Source of the DNA: Treponema_B putidum
Lineage (GTDB): Bacteria; Spirochaetota; Spirochaetia; Treponematales; Treponemataceae
NCBI RefSeq assembly: GCF_007830595.1
Contig: NZ_VLLD01000010.1
Length of the DNA stretch: 64,000 nucleotides
Reading direction: 5' to 3' (one strand)
The first letter of the stretch is position 1. Each line of letters begins with the position of its first letter. The notes beneath the pieces are model-generated. The model was not told the DNA's origin. It searched no databases and was given only the letters and a program-made list of their open reading frames with translations. Below, in pieces: positions 26,669 through 35,137 of the stretch. The translations under genes were made by a program, and so were the position numbers.

Positions 26669-28720
26669 ATGCTTGATAAGATGCGGAACATAGGAATAAT
26701 GGCTCATATAGATGCGGGAAAAACCACCACGACCGAGCGTATTTTGTTTTATACGGGAAAAATTCATAAGATAGGCGAAATAGATGACGGTCAAGCAACC
26801 ATGGACTGGATGGCACAAGAACAGGACAGGGGAATTACTATCCAAAGTGCCGCCACCACTACTTATTGGAAAAACTTTCAGATAAATATAATCGACACTC
26901 CCGGGCACGTAGACTTTACGGCCGAGGTAGAACGCTCCTTGCGTGTCTTGGACGGGGCCGTTGCAGTTCTCTGTGCAGTCGGAGGAGTTCAGCCCCAGAC
27001 CGAAACCGTTTGGCATCAGGCTGACCGTTACAAGGTTCCCCGTATATGCTTTGTAAACAAGATGGACAGAATCGGAGCCGACTTTTTTGCAGTTTTAAAA
27101 GACGTGCACGAAAAATTCGGAGTTGAAACCCTGCCTGTTCAAATTCCTATTGGAGCAAGCGACAGCTTTGAAGGAGTTATCGATCTTATTGCAATGAAGG
27201 AAATTTACTGGGAAGCCGAGACAGAGGGCGAAAAATATGAGTATACCGCAATAGCCCAAGACCGCCTTGCCTTGGCGGAAGAATGGCGCGAAAAAATGCT
27301 CGACGTTATTTCTTCAGCCTCGGACGAAATCACCGAGCTCATCCTTGAAGGAAAAGAAGTTCCCGAAGAGCTTATCAAAAAAGAAATAAGAAAGGCGGTT
27401 TTAAATCAAAGCTATATTCCTTTTTTGTGCGGTTCTGCACGAAAGAATATCGGAGTTCAGCCTTTAATCGATGCAGTCGTCGACTTTTTGCCCGCCCCAG
27501 ATGAGGTTCTGCCGGCGGAGGCCTTTAATCCAAAAAAGGAAGAAAAACTCTCGGTTCCTTGCAAGGTAGAAGGGGCTCCCCTAGGCCTCGTATTTAAAAT
27601 TCAATACGATAAGGATGCAGGAAGCCTTTGCTATGTCCGAATGTACTCGGGTAAAATCAAATCCGGCGATCAAGTTTTTAATACGGGAAAAAAGAAAAGA
27701 GAGCGCGTAAACAGAATTTTGCGGATGCATTCAAATAAGTCGGAACAAATGGATTCCGTTCAAGCCGGAGACATCGCCGTTTTTATCGGTTTAAAAATTT
27801 CTCAGACAGGAGATACCCTAGGTTCAGAGGGTCAGCCTCTCTTGCTTGAATCCATGCACTTTCCCGAACCCGTTATTTCCGTTTCGGTAGAACCGAAGAG
27901 CTTATCTGAAAGCGACCGTTTAAAAGAGGTCTTGGAAATTCTTTCAAAGGAAGATCCGACCTTTACCAGCCGCGAAGACAGCGAAACCGGACAGCTTATA
28001 ATTTCAGGCATGGGAGAGCTACACATAGATGTTCTAACCCGCCGAATGTTAGATGATTTTAAGGTAGAAGCCAGAGTCGGAAACCCTCAGGTTACTTACA
28101 GGGAATCTATCACTACCGAAAAAACTCAAACCGAAAAATACAGCAGACAGCTTGGCGGAAAAGACAATGAGGCCGAACTCACCCTTACTGTCCGCCCCCT
28201 TGAGCGAGGAAGCGGAAACCGCTTTGTTTCAAAAGTCAAGACCTTTCAAAAATCAGGTTCGGGCGGAACCAATTCTCTCCCCGAAGAGCTTTTAGAAGCC
28301 GTTAAGCGTTCTATTGAAGGCTGCTTTAGCTCAGGCATCAAGGCCGGCTATCCTTGTACCGACATCGAGGTAGAACTTGTTTCGGTAAAATATAACGAAC
28401 TTACGGCAACCCCCTTTGCCTACGAAGCCGCCGCCGCAAAGTGCTTTGATGACGCTTGCAGTGCAGCAGAGCCCGTACTCTTGGAACCGGTAATGGCTGT
28501 GGATATTATGAGCCCCAAAGAATTCGTCGGAGATGCCATGAGTCAGATTACCCAAAGGGGAGGCTTAATCTCAAGTATGGATTCAAAGGCAAGTACCGAC
28601 ATTGTACACGCTCAGGCTCCAATGGCAAAAATGTTCGGCTTTTCAACCGACCTCCGTTCGGCCACACAGGGAAGAGCTTCCTTTACAATGAGCTTCAGCC
28701 ATTTTGAGGTTAAACGGTAG
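26669..28720 (+). CDS. fusA: Elongation factor G paralog (spirochaete type)
   Basis: The ATG at 26669 follows GGAGA by eight bases and gives 683 residues; an upstream in-frame TTG has no such site. GTPase motifs are complete: G1 AHIDAGKTTTTE, G2 region RGITIQSAATTTYW, G3 DTPGHVDF and G4 NKMD; domains II-V follow, ending in TQGRASFTMSFSHFEV. Spirochaetes carry two EF-Gs of the mitochondrial-like branch, one for translocation and one for ribosome recycling (shown in Borrelia). No str-operon neighbours (rpsL, rpsG, tuf) are present. I cannot say from this copy alone which role it has. Confidence 0.9.
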   Translation: MLDKMRNIGIMAHIDAGKTTTTERILFYTGKIHKIGEIDDGQATMDWMAQEQDRGITIQSAATTTYWKNFQINIIDTPGHVDFTAEVERSLRVLDGAVAVLCAVGGVQPQTETVWHQADRYKVPRICFVNKMDRIGADFFAVLKDVHEKFGVETLPVQIPIGASDSFEGVIDLIAMKEIYWEAETEGEKYEYTAIAQDRLALAEEWREKMLDVISSASDEITELILEGKEVPEELIKKEIRKAVLNQSYIPFLCGSARKNIGVQPLIDAVVDFLPAPDEVLPAEAFNPKKEEKLSVPCKVEGAPLGLVFKIQYDKDAGSLCYVRMYSGKIKSGDQVFNTGKKKRERVNRILRMHSNKSEQMDSVQAGDIAVFIGLKISQTGDTLGSEGQPLLLESMHFPEPVISVSVEPKSLSESDRLKEVLEILSKEDPTFTSREDSETGQLIISGMGELHIDVLTRRMLDDFKVEARVGNPQVTYRESITTEKTQTEKYSRQLGGKDNEAELTLTVRPLERGSGNRFVSKVKTFQKSGSGGTNSLPEELLEAVKRSIEGCFSSGIKAGYPCTDIEVELVSVKYNELTATPFAYEAAAAKCFDDACSAAEPVLLEPVMAVDIMSPKEFVGDAMSQITQRGGLISSMDSKASTDIVHAQAPMAKMFGFSTDLRSATQGRASFTMSFSHFEVKR

Positions 28721-28723
28721 AAA

Positions 28724-29590
28724 TTAGAAAACGTCTTCGGGTTTAAATGTTTCACTAATATCAGCCCGCACTGTCTCAATATACCCGCATATTTCTTTCA
28801 GTTTTTCTTCCAAACCCCATGGCGGATTTGTGATTAAAATACCTGAACCTTGCAAGCCGTACTCACTTTCAGCATCTATCTTATTTGAAAAATGCTTGAT
28901 CTCAAAATTTAGTATCTTGTTGTTTGCTGCTTTGCTTATCCGGCTTTTTAAATTTGCGCGCTCTTCAATTTTGTGATTCAATATAGGGTACCAAATTATA
29001 AAGATGCCTATGGGCCATTTTTTACAGACTTTTTCTACAGACTCTGCAATTTCTGTATAATCGGAATCGACTTCATAGCTGGGATCAAATAGGGCAAAGC
29101 CGCGGATAGGAAGAGGCGGAGTAAGAGCCCTGACAGCCTCATAGCAATCCCTTTTGTGCACATGAACATTTTCTACACGCTTATAAAGCTCTTTTAATTT
29201 TTCAGCTTCAGCAGAATGTAAATCGCATAAAATTAAATTGGATTCTTTTTGTAAAAATGAACGGATGATTTCGGGAGAACCGGCATAAGAGGAATTTTCA
29301 TCATAGTTTTTTAGGCAAAAATCCAAATAAGCCTTGAAGTCTTCAGGTATCGGAAGAGGAAGTTTTTCTTTTTTATATAAATCTAAAATACGGATTATTC
29401 CTTCTTCCGCTTCGCCGGTTTTTAAGCTCCACTCGCTTAAAAGATTATAGAAAGCGCCCCCGGCATTTAAATCAAAGGCCGTAAAAGGCTTTTGCTTTTG
29501 GGTGAAGAGGTTTAAAAAAGAAAAGAGAACCGAGTGCTTAAAAACATCGGCCTGATTTCCCGCATGAAAACCGTGTCGATAGCTCAGCAA
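28724..29590 (-). CDS. rlmJ: 23S rRNA (adenine-2030-N6) methyltransferase
   Basis: The 288-residue protein starts with LSYRHGFHAGNQADVFKHSV, the hallmark of RlmJ (YhiR), which methylates A2030 of 23S rRNA using SAM. The catalytic motif appears as ALFDPSYEV, a variant of the (D/N)PP(Y/F) N6-adenine methyltransferase loop with Ser replacing the second Pro. A later LITNPPWGLEEK segment is family-typical. The start codon is TTG, with GAGGG near the end of the upstream MATE gene, only three bases away, so translation is coupled. It ends three bases from the convergent fusA stop. Confidence 0.88.
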   Translation of the reverse strand: MLSYRHGFHAGNQADVFKHSVLFSFLNLFTQKQKPFTAFDLNAGGAFYNLLSEWSLKTGEAEEGIIRILDLYKKEKLPLPIPEDFKAYLDFCLKNYDENSSYAGSPEIIRSFLQKESNLILCDLHSAEAEKLKELYKRVENVHVHKRDCYEAVRALTPPLPIRGFALFDPSYEVDSDYTEIAESVEKVCKKWPIGIFIIWYPILNHKIEERANLKSRISKAANNKILNFEIKHFSNKIDAESEYGLQGSGILITNPPWGLEEKLKEICGYIETVRADISETFKPEDVF

Positions 29591-29593
29591 ATT

Positions 29594-30997
29594 TTAAACC
29601 CTCTTATTACACCAAGCCCCTTTGCGGTAGTGATATAGAATAACCATAAATTCGGCTGCCTCCGAAAAAATATAAGAGGTCCAAACGGCAAATAAGGGAA
29701 GGTGTAAAATATTTACAACCAAAAATAAAAACGGGATTTGTACAAACCATCGAGAACCCAAGGTAGAGTAAAGAATGGGTCTTGTATGACCTGAACCTGA
29801 AAAGACCACGGCGAGCCCCAATCCCATAGATAAAATTATAAAGGACGGATAAAATATACGCAGCATTAAACTTCCCTGCAAAAGCATCGACGGATCATTT
29901 GGGAAGAAAAACCGCAAAAAAGTTTGAGGCGTTCCCATAATTATGACTGCAAAAATTCCTACTACAGAGGCTGACATAAAAGCGTTTATCTTAGAAGTAA
30001 GTTTTGCTTCCTTAACATTATCTCGGCCAAGGCTTTGACCTACCAGAGTTGCGCCTCCCATATTGAAACCGAAAATAGGCATAAAGGCAAACTGTGAAAG
30101 CTTTCCGCCGACACCTGCAAGAGCGACTGCATCGGCACCGTATACCGTTACGAATTTCATAATCGTTACTTGAGCAAAGCTGCGGACAAGTGAGTTAATA
30201 CCTGAAGGAAGACCTATGAGTAAAAGGTCAGTATCTATTTTTTTGTCAAGTCTAAAAAGTCCTCTAAAGCTGATTTTTATCTTACGCCTTCCGCTTAAAA
30301 GAATTAAAAATCCGTATAAGAAACTTACAGTTCGGGCTGTTACCGTTGCAAGGGCTGCACCAAAAACACCCATACCTAAGCCCGGAATACTTATTCCGGG
30401 AATTATATCGAACATAAAAACAGGATCTAAAACCAAGTTTATAATGGTGGATATTATCATAATGTGCAAGGGTGTTTTTGCATCTCCGGTACATCTAAAA
30501 ATCGTATTTACCGAATACGAAGAAAACATTACAGGAATAAAAAAGATTCTAAGCCATCCATACTCTAAAGCGGAATTTAAAACTTCTTGATCCGGAAGAA
30601 AAAACCATAAAATAGGTTTTAAAAAAATAGCTAAAAGAAGTCCCGACATTATTGCAAGGACAACCTTAAAGCTGATAGTCTGTTCGGCAATACGCTGAGT
30701 CTTTTCCATATCGCCTCGGCCGTAGTTTTGAGAAATCATCGACACGGAACTGGCCCCTGCGACTTCATTCAAAATAGTAAAAAGCATATATATGGAAGAA
30801 AAGAGGGTAACACCCGAAAGAGCTGTCTTAGATATCTGACCTACCCAAACCATATCGACAATATCATAAAAGTTTTGCAAGCCTGCTGAAATCATTGTAG
30901 GATAAGCCAACTTCCATAAATTTTTTGATATTTTTTTAGGTTTTAATTGCAGATCGGTTTCATCACAAACACACTTTGAACAGGATAGATTCTCCAT
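29594..30997 (-). CDS. MATE-family efflux transporter
   Basis: The 467-residue protein has twelve predicted membrane helices. It contains family phrases NLWKLAYPTMISAGLQNFYD, VDMVWVGQISKTALSGVTL, MISQNYGRGDMEKTQ and the second-half counterpart GQSLGRDNVKEAKLT. MATE carriers export cationic drugs or metabolites using sodium or proton gradients; the substrate here is not predictable. A Cys-rich N-terminus (SCSKCVCDE) before helix 1 is unusual and could bind metal. GGAGAG precedes the ATG. Confidence 0.9.
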   Translation of the reverse strand: MENLSCSKCVCDETDLQLKPKKISKNLWKLAYPTMISAGLQNFYDIVDMVWVGQISKTALSGVTLFSSIYMLFTILNEVAGASSVSMISQNYGRGDMEKTQRIAEQTISFKVVLAIMSGLLLAIFLKPILWFFLPDQEVLNSALEYGWLRIFFIPVMFSSYSVNTIFRCTGDAKTPLHIMIISTIINLVLDPVFMFDIIPGISIPGLGMGVFGAALATVTARTVSFLYGFLILLSGRRKIKISFRGLFRLDKKIDTDLLLIGLPSGINSLVRSFAQVTIMKFVTVYGADAVALAGVGGKLSQFAFMPIFGFNMGGATLVGQSLGRDNVKEAKLTSKINAFMSASVVGIFAVIIMGTPQTFLRFFFPNDPSMLLQGSLMLRIFYPSFIILSMGLGLAVVFSGSGHTRPILYSTLGSRWFVQIPFLFLVVNILHLPLFAVWTSYIFSEAAEFMVILYHYRKGAWCNKRV

Positions 30998-31048
30998 AAT
31001 AGCATACTCTCCTTTAGGCTTTTAAATCGGCAATCTCCCAATTATCAA

Positions 31049-31786
31049 TTATACTTTTTTTGAAGAAAAAAGATTTTTAAAGATTGACGGTTTTATCTCT
31101 CCATCTTTTTTTAAATTATTTTTTAGGCTTATCTTTCCGCCGGAAAAATTATAGATGTGTTCTTCAGAGGCAACAACTAAAAGAACATCATCTTCTTCAA
31201 ATTTATACTCGGGATCATCCATAAAGATAAAATCTTCGCTTTCCTTTTTTCGGCGTGCTATAATGTTTACGCTCATGTCCTTTCTTATGTTGGATTCGGC
31301 AAGGCTTTTTCCGACATATCTTGTTTCTATCTCGACTTCGGCAAGGGCAAGGTTTTTTGAAATAGGCATAAATTTAAGAAGGAGGTCGGCGGCTAAAATA
31401 GGGGTTGTTCTTTTTGCTGCTTCACTGTCGGGATAAATTACTCGAGTAGCCCCTACGGTTTTTAAAAGCCTTCCATGTTCGTCTGATTGGGCACGCACAA
31501 CAATGTTTGCAATGCCTAGATTTTTTAATATTGTCGTGCTGATTACTGAAAGCTCCACCTTGCGGCCGAAATCTACGATTACTGTATCCACCTTGGAGGG
31601 AAGAATTTTGCGTACTGAAAGCTCGCTTATTTCTTCAAGTACAACTGAAGAAGAGGCCTTAGATTTATACATTTCGATAAGGTCTTTATTTTGTTCGATG
31701 ATGATGACTTCGGCCCCTATTTTTATAAGTTCATCCAGCATTCTTACTCCGAAGGTGCCCAAGCCCATAATTGCAAATTTTTTCAT
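31049..31786 (-). CDS. trkA: TrkA/KtrA-type potassium uptake regulator
   Basis: The ATG at 31786 with AGGTGA just upstream gives 245 residues; a GTG nine bases earlier is possible. The N-terminus MKKFAIMGLGTFGVRMLDEL is the Rossmann nucleotide-binding start of an RCK_N domain (GxGxxG), followed by the acidic end of strand 2 (IIIEQ). Residues from about 135 form the RCK_C domain. These regulators gate Trk/Ktr potassium channels in response to NAD(H) or ATP/ADP. It follows gyrA directly, its ribosome site lying in the gyrA stop region. A second paralog beside trkH is at 47177-47869. Confidence 0.88.
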   Translation of the reverse strand: MKKFAIMGLGTFGVRMLDELIKIGAEVIIIEQNKDLIEMYKSKASSSVVLEEISELSVRKILPSKVDTVIVDFGRKVELSVISTTILKNLGIANIVVRAQSDEHGRLLKTVGATRVIYPDSEAAKRTTPILAADLLLKFMPISKNLALAEVEIETRYVGKSLAESNIRKDMSVNIIARRKKESEDFIFMDDPEYKFEEDDVLLVVASEEHIYNFSGGKISLKNNLKKDGEIKPSIFKNLFSSKKV

Positions 31787-31795
31787 ATACTTCAC

Positions 31796-34243
31796 CTACT
31801 CTTCATCGCGGGCAACAACATCAAGGCCTATAAGCATATCGGGACTTTCAATATCCAATATTCTTACTCCCTGTGCAGACCTTCCCATAGTACCGACAGA
31901 ATCTACGCTGATGCGGATAGTCTTGCCTTGACCCGTTATGCAGACAACCTCATCGTCATCAAATACGGTAAGAAGGCCGACAACCTCTCCCGTTTTTTCC
32001 GAAAGGGTATAGATACGCTGTCCGCCGGTTCCTCTTCCGTGAGCTGAAAATTCGGAAAAGTCCACGCGCTTGCCGTAGCCGTTTTCGGTCATAACAAGCA
32101 TTTTTTGATTTTCCGTCACTCGGAGTGCGCCCGTAAGTTCGTCCTCGGAAGAAAGCTTTATTCCGGTAACACCGCGGGAAGAACGCCCTTGAGAGCGGAT
32201 GTCTTCCTCGCTTGTGCGGAGGGCCTGACCTCGGCGGGTAATCAGCATGATTTCGTCCTTGCCGCCTGTAAGAATTGCACTTACCAGCTTATCGCCCTCA
32301 TCGAGTTTTATCGCGATGATTCCGCGGGTTTTTGCATTTGCAAAATTATCGGTTGTTACTTTTTTTACGACACCGCCTGCTGTTGCCATCAAAAGATAGG
32401 TCTTATCGTCAAATTCTTTTAAAGAAACAACGGCCGTAATTTCTTCATCGGAAGAAACGGAAAGAAGGGATTTTATGTGAGAGCCGCGGCTTGTTCTGCT
32501 TGCTTCCTGTATTTCATGCACCTTTAACCAGTAAGCCTTTCCCGCATTTGTGATAAACATAATATAGTCATGGGTTGAGGCCGTAAAAATCTGATCCAAA
32601 AAGTCATCTTCAGCAAGGTTTGCGGAATTGGAACCCTTGCCGCCTCTATTTTGGCTCTTATAGGCTGTGGCAGGAATACGCTTAATATATCCGAGGTGAG
32701 AAATTAAAATAACCATCTCTTCTTTTTTGATAAGGTCTTCGATATTGAGCTCTTCAACCTCATCGGCTACTATATCGGTCTTGCGTTCATCTCCGAACTT
32801 TTCGGCTATCTCGTTAGTTTCTTCCTTTATTAAGGCTAAAATCTTTTCGGGATGGGCAAGGAGGTCTTTTAAGTGAGCGATTAGAACCTGCAATTCCTGT
32901 AACTCTTTTCTGAGGTCTTCAATTTCCAAGCCGGTTAAACGCTTTAGCTGCATATCGACTATGGCCTGGGCTTGAACATCATCAAAGCCGAACCTTTCCA
33001 TCAAGCCGTTTTTTGCCGTTTGCGGATCGCGGGATGCCCTTATTATTTTGATAACTTCATCTATGTTGTCGATGGCGACGATGAGGGCTTCCAAGATATG
33101 AGCTCTTTCTTCCGCCTTACGCAAATCGAATTTTGTTCTGCGGGTAACGACATCAACCCTGTGCTCGACAAAGTATTTTACAAGAAGTTTTAAGTTGAGG
33201 GTTTCAGGTCTTCCGTTTACAAGAGCAAGGTTTATAACTCCAAAAGAAGATTGAAGGGCTGTCTTTGCAAAAAGCTGGTTTAAAACAACCTTTGTAATAG
33301 CCCCTCTCTTTAGCTCTATAACAATACGCAATCCCGTTCTATCCGAAGTTTCATCGTTTACGTTTGCAATTCCGTCTATAATTTTTTCGCGGGCCAGTTC
33401 TCCGATGCGGGATACAAGGGTGGTCGTGTTTACCTGATAGGGTACTTCGGTAAAGACTATAGTTTCTTTTCCTTTTTTATCGACCTCGATTGTAAATTTA
33501 CCGCGCACCAATATTTTTCCGCGGCCTGTCTTAAAGGCTTGTTTTATTCCCTTTCGTCCGTAGATAACTCCGCCTGTCGGGAAGTCGGGGCCCTTCATAT
33601 ATTTACAAAGCTCGTCTATTTCGATTTCGGGATTGTCTATGTAGGCTGAAACCGCATCGGCTATTTCGCGTAAGTTATGGGGCGGCATGTTGGTTGCCAT
33701 ACCGACAGCAATTCCGCTTGAACCGTTTGCAAGCAAGAAGGGGAATTTAGCCGGAAGAACAGTCGGCTCTTTTGTAGAATCGTCAAAGTTCGGAATAAAA
33801 TCGACTGTTTCTTTTTTTATGTCCTCGACCATGGTTTCGGCTATTTTGGCCATCTTAGCTTCCGTATATCGGTAAGCTGCGGGCGGGTCGCCTCCTATGG
33901 TTCCGAAGTTTCCTTGGGGATAAATAACCGGATAGCGGAGAGAAAAGTCCTGTCCAAGGCGGACGAGAGCATCATATACCGAAGCGTCGCCATGGGGGTG
34001 ATAACTTCCCAGTACATCACCTACAATCTTAGCACACTTTCGGGTGGGGCCTGAGTTACGTAAGCCTTTTTCTTCCATAGAATAAAGGATTCGTCTATGA
34101 ACGGGCTTTAGGCCATCCCTTACATCGGGCAGGGCTCGGCTTACTATAACTGACATTGAATAATCTATGTAGGCTCTTTTTACTTCATTTTCAATAGGAA
34201 TCGGAATTACGGCTCCGCCTTCATTAGTTTCTATCTCTTCCAC
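31796..34243 (-). CDS. gyrA: DNA gyrase subunit A
   Basis: The 815-residue protein is the DNA-cleaving subunit of the type II topoisomerase that introduces negative supercoils. The N-terminal part has VSRALPDVRDGLKPVHRRIL, HPHGDASVYDALVR and AAYRYTEAKM with the catalytic Tyr (residue 126, equal to E. coli Tyr122). The C-terminal half has six beta-pinwheel blades, including GYGKRVDF and a GyrA-box-like QGRSSRG near residue 705. At the E. coli Ser83 position the residue is Ala87, with Ser next and Asp91 kept. Ala here is linked with low quinolone susceptibility in other genera. Translation starts at GTG with AGGAG eight bases upstream. Confidence 0.96.
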   Translation of the reverse strand: MEEIETNEGGAVIPIPIENEVKRAYIDYSMSVIVSRALPDVRDGLKPVHRRILYSMEEKGLRNSGPTRKCAKIVGDVLGSYHPHGDASVYDALVRLGQDFSLRYPVIYPQGNFGTIGGDPPAAYRYTEAKMAKIAETMVEDIKKETVDFIPNFDDSTKEPTVLPAKFPFLLANGSSGIAVGMATNMPPHNLREIADAVSAYIDNPEIEIDELCKYMKGPDFPTGGVIYGRKGIKQAFKTGRGKILVRGKFTIEVDKKGKETIVFTEVPYQVNTTTLVSRIGELAREKIIDGIANVNDETSDRTGLRIVIELKRGAITKVVLNQLFAKTALQSSFGVINLALVNGRPETLNLKLLVKYFVEHRVDVVTRRTKFDLRKAEERAHILEALIVAIDNIDEVIKIIRASRDPQTAKNGLMERFGFDDVQAQAIVDMQLKRLTGLEIEDLRKELQELQVLIAHLKDLLAHPEKILALIKEETNEIAEKFGDERKTDIVADEVEELNIEDLIKKEEMVILISHLGYIKRIPATAYKSQNRGGKGSNSANLAEDDFLDQIFTASTHDYIMFITNAGKAYWLKVHEIQEASRTSRGSHIKSLLSVSSDEEITAVVSLKEFDDKTYLLMATAGGVVKKVTTDNFANAKTRGIIAIKLDEGDKLVSAILTGGKDEIMLITRRGQALRTSEEDIRSQGRSSRGVTGIKLSSEDELTGALRVTENQKMLVMTENGYGKRVDFSEFSAHGRGTGGQRIYTLSEKTGEVVGLLTVFDDDEVVCITGQGKTIRISVDSVGTMGRSAQGVRILDIESPDMLIGLDVVARDEE

Positions 34244-34267
34244 GCATTATACTCCTAAATTCGGGCT

Positions 34268-34296
34268 ATTCTAGCATAAAAAAAGGGCTTGGTCAA
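34268..34296 (-). promoter_or_regulatory. gyrA promoter
   Basis: On the minus strand TTGACC (34296-34291) and TAGAAT (34273-34268) are separated by 17 bp, placing transcription about 18 bases before the GTG start. Confidence 0.7.
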
Positions 34297-34338
34297 GGAA
34301 TGGAGAAATTGTATTAACAACAAGCGAAATGCGAAACG

Positions 34339-34367
34339 TTGACAAAAAAAAATCTTTTAGGTATACT
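34339..34367 (+). promoter_or_regulatory. Consensus promoter of the PsiE-like gene
   Basis: TTGACA at 34339-34344 and TATACT at 34362-34367 with exactly 17 bp between them form a near-ideal sigma-70 promoter. It covers the first codons of the longest possible frame (from 34329), so the ATG at 34404 is preferred. Confidence 0.8.
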
Positions 34368-34403
34368 TTTATCGGAATTAAGGAAAAACAAGAGAGAGTC
34401 ATT

Positions 34404-35072
34404 ATGCAAAAATTTAAAACTTTTTTTCATCAACAAAATCTAAGGCGGAGTGCGGCAAGGTTGGCAGGGCGAATAGAAATTGTGCTATCCTTTGCAATGC
34501 TTATTGGAATTTTAATTCTTTCTATCGAAATTTTCTTTGACATAAAAGAAATGGCTTTTGCATTTATTTATAGTAAAAAAATTCCTTCATTCTCAGAATT
34601 CCTTTCATTAATATTTTCTCTTGTAATCGGTCTTGAATTTGTAAACATGCTTATAAAGCATACGCCGGGAAGTGCTCTTGAAGTTGTGCTCTATACTATT
34701 GCACGAAAAATTATCGCCGATCACGGCAGTATGCTTGATGCTCTATTGGGTGTTGTTGCTATAGCAATTTTGTTTGCCGTAAAAAAATACCTAAACGAAG
34801 GCGGAGAGTACGGCGCAGGAAACGAATGTGATTATATCGTAAACGGCGGCACCAGTATTCACGAGATTAATCATAGGCTGGATTCTGATTTTGATGAAGC
34901 ATACGGAAACACCGTCGCAGGTTATTTGTTTAACTATCTTAAACAGCAGGGCCGTTCACCCCATCTCGGTTTGGAAGTCGACATAGGAGAATATAAATTC
35001 ATAATCCATGAAATGGATAATGACTTAATAAGATACATTAAAATTCTTCCTATCAACGAACACAAGGATTAA
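34404..35072 (+). CDS. PsiE-like membrane protein fused to a CorC_HlyC domain
   Basis: With the ATG at 34404 (GAGAGAG upstream) the protein has 222 residues. Roughly the first 135 form three to four membrane helices resembling phosphate-starvation-inducible PsiE (LEFVNMLIKHTPGSALEVVL, then ARKIIADHGS). The last 80 follow the transporter-associated CorC_HlyC pattern: HEINHRLDSDFDEAYGNTVA, then a glycine/valine beta region ending in IRYIKILPI. In CNNM/CorC exporters that module follows CBS domains; here no CBS pair is present. Function is unknown; a regulated membrane sensor or ion-handling role is inference. Confidence 0.65.
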   Translation: MQKFKTFFHQQNLRRSAARLAGRIEIVLSFAMLIGILILSIEIFFDIKEMAFAFIYSKKIPSFSEFLSLIFSLVIGLEFVNMLIKHTPGSALEVVLYTIARKIIADHGSMLDALLGVVAIAILFAVKKYLNEGGEYGAGNECDYIVNGGTSIHEINHRLDSDFDEAYGNTVAGYLFNYLKQQGRSPHLGLEVDIGEYKFIIHEMDNDLIRYIKILPINEHKD

Positions 35073-35137
35073 GCTTTTAATTAAGATTCGGCTATTTATG
35101 AGAGCGTATATCCGTCAAAAGAAGTAAAGCTTTCGAG

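Noticed and set aside
33900..33925. GDPP replacing GDSA beside the GyrA catalytic Tyr as an oddity
   Set aside because: From memory this variant occurs in other bacterial GyrA proteins and is not specific here.
34226..34248. A seven-codon frame beginning at ATG 34248 just before gyrA
   Set aside because: It overlaps the GTG start of gyrA with no sign of use as a leader peptide; probably chance.
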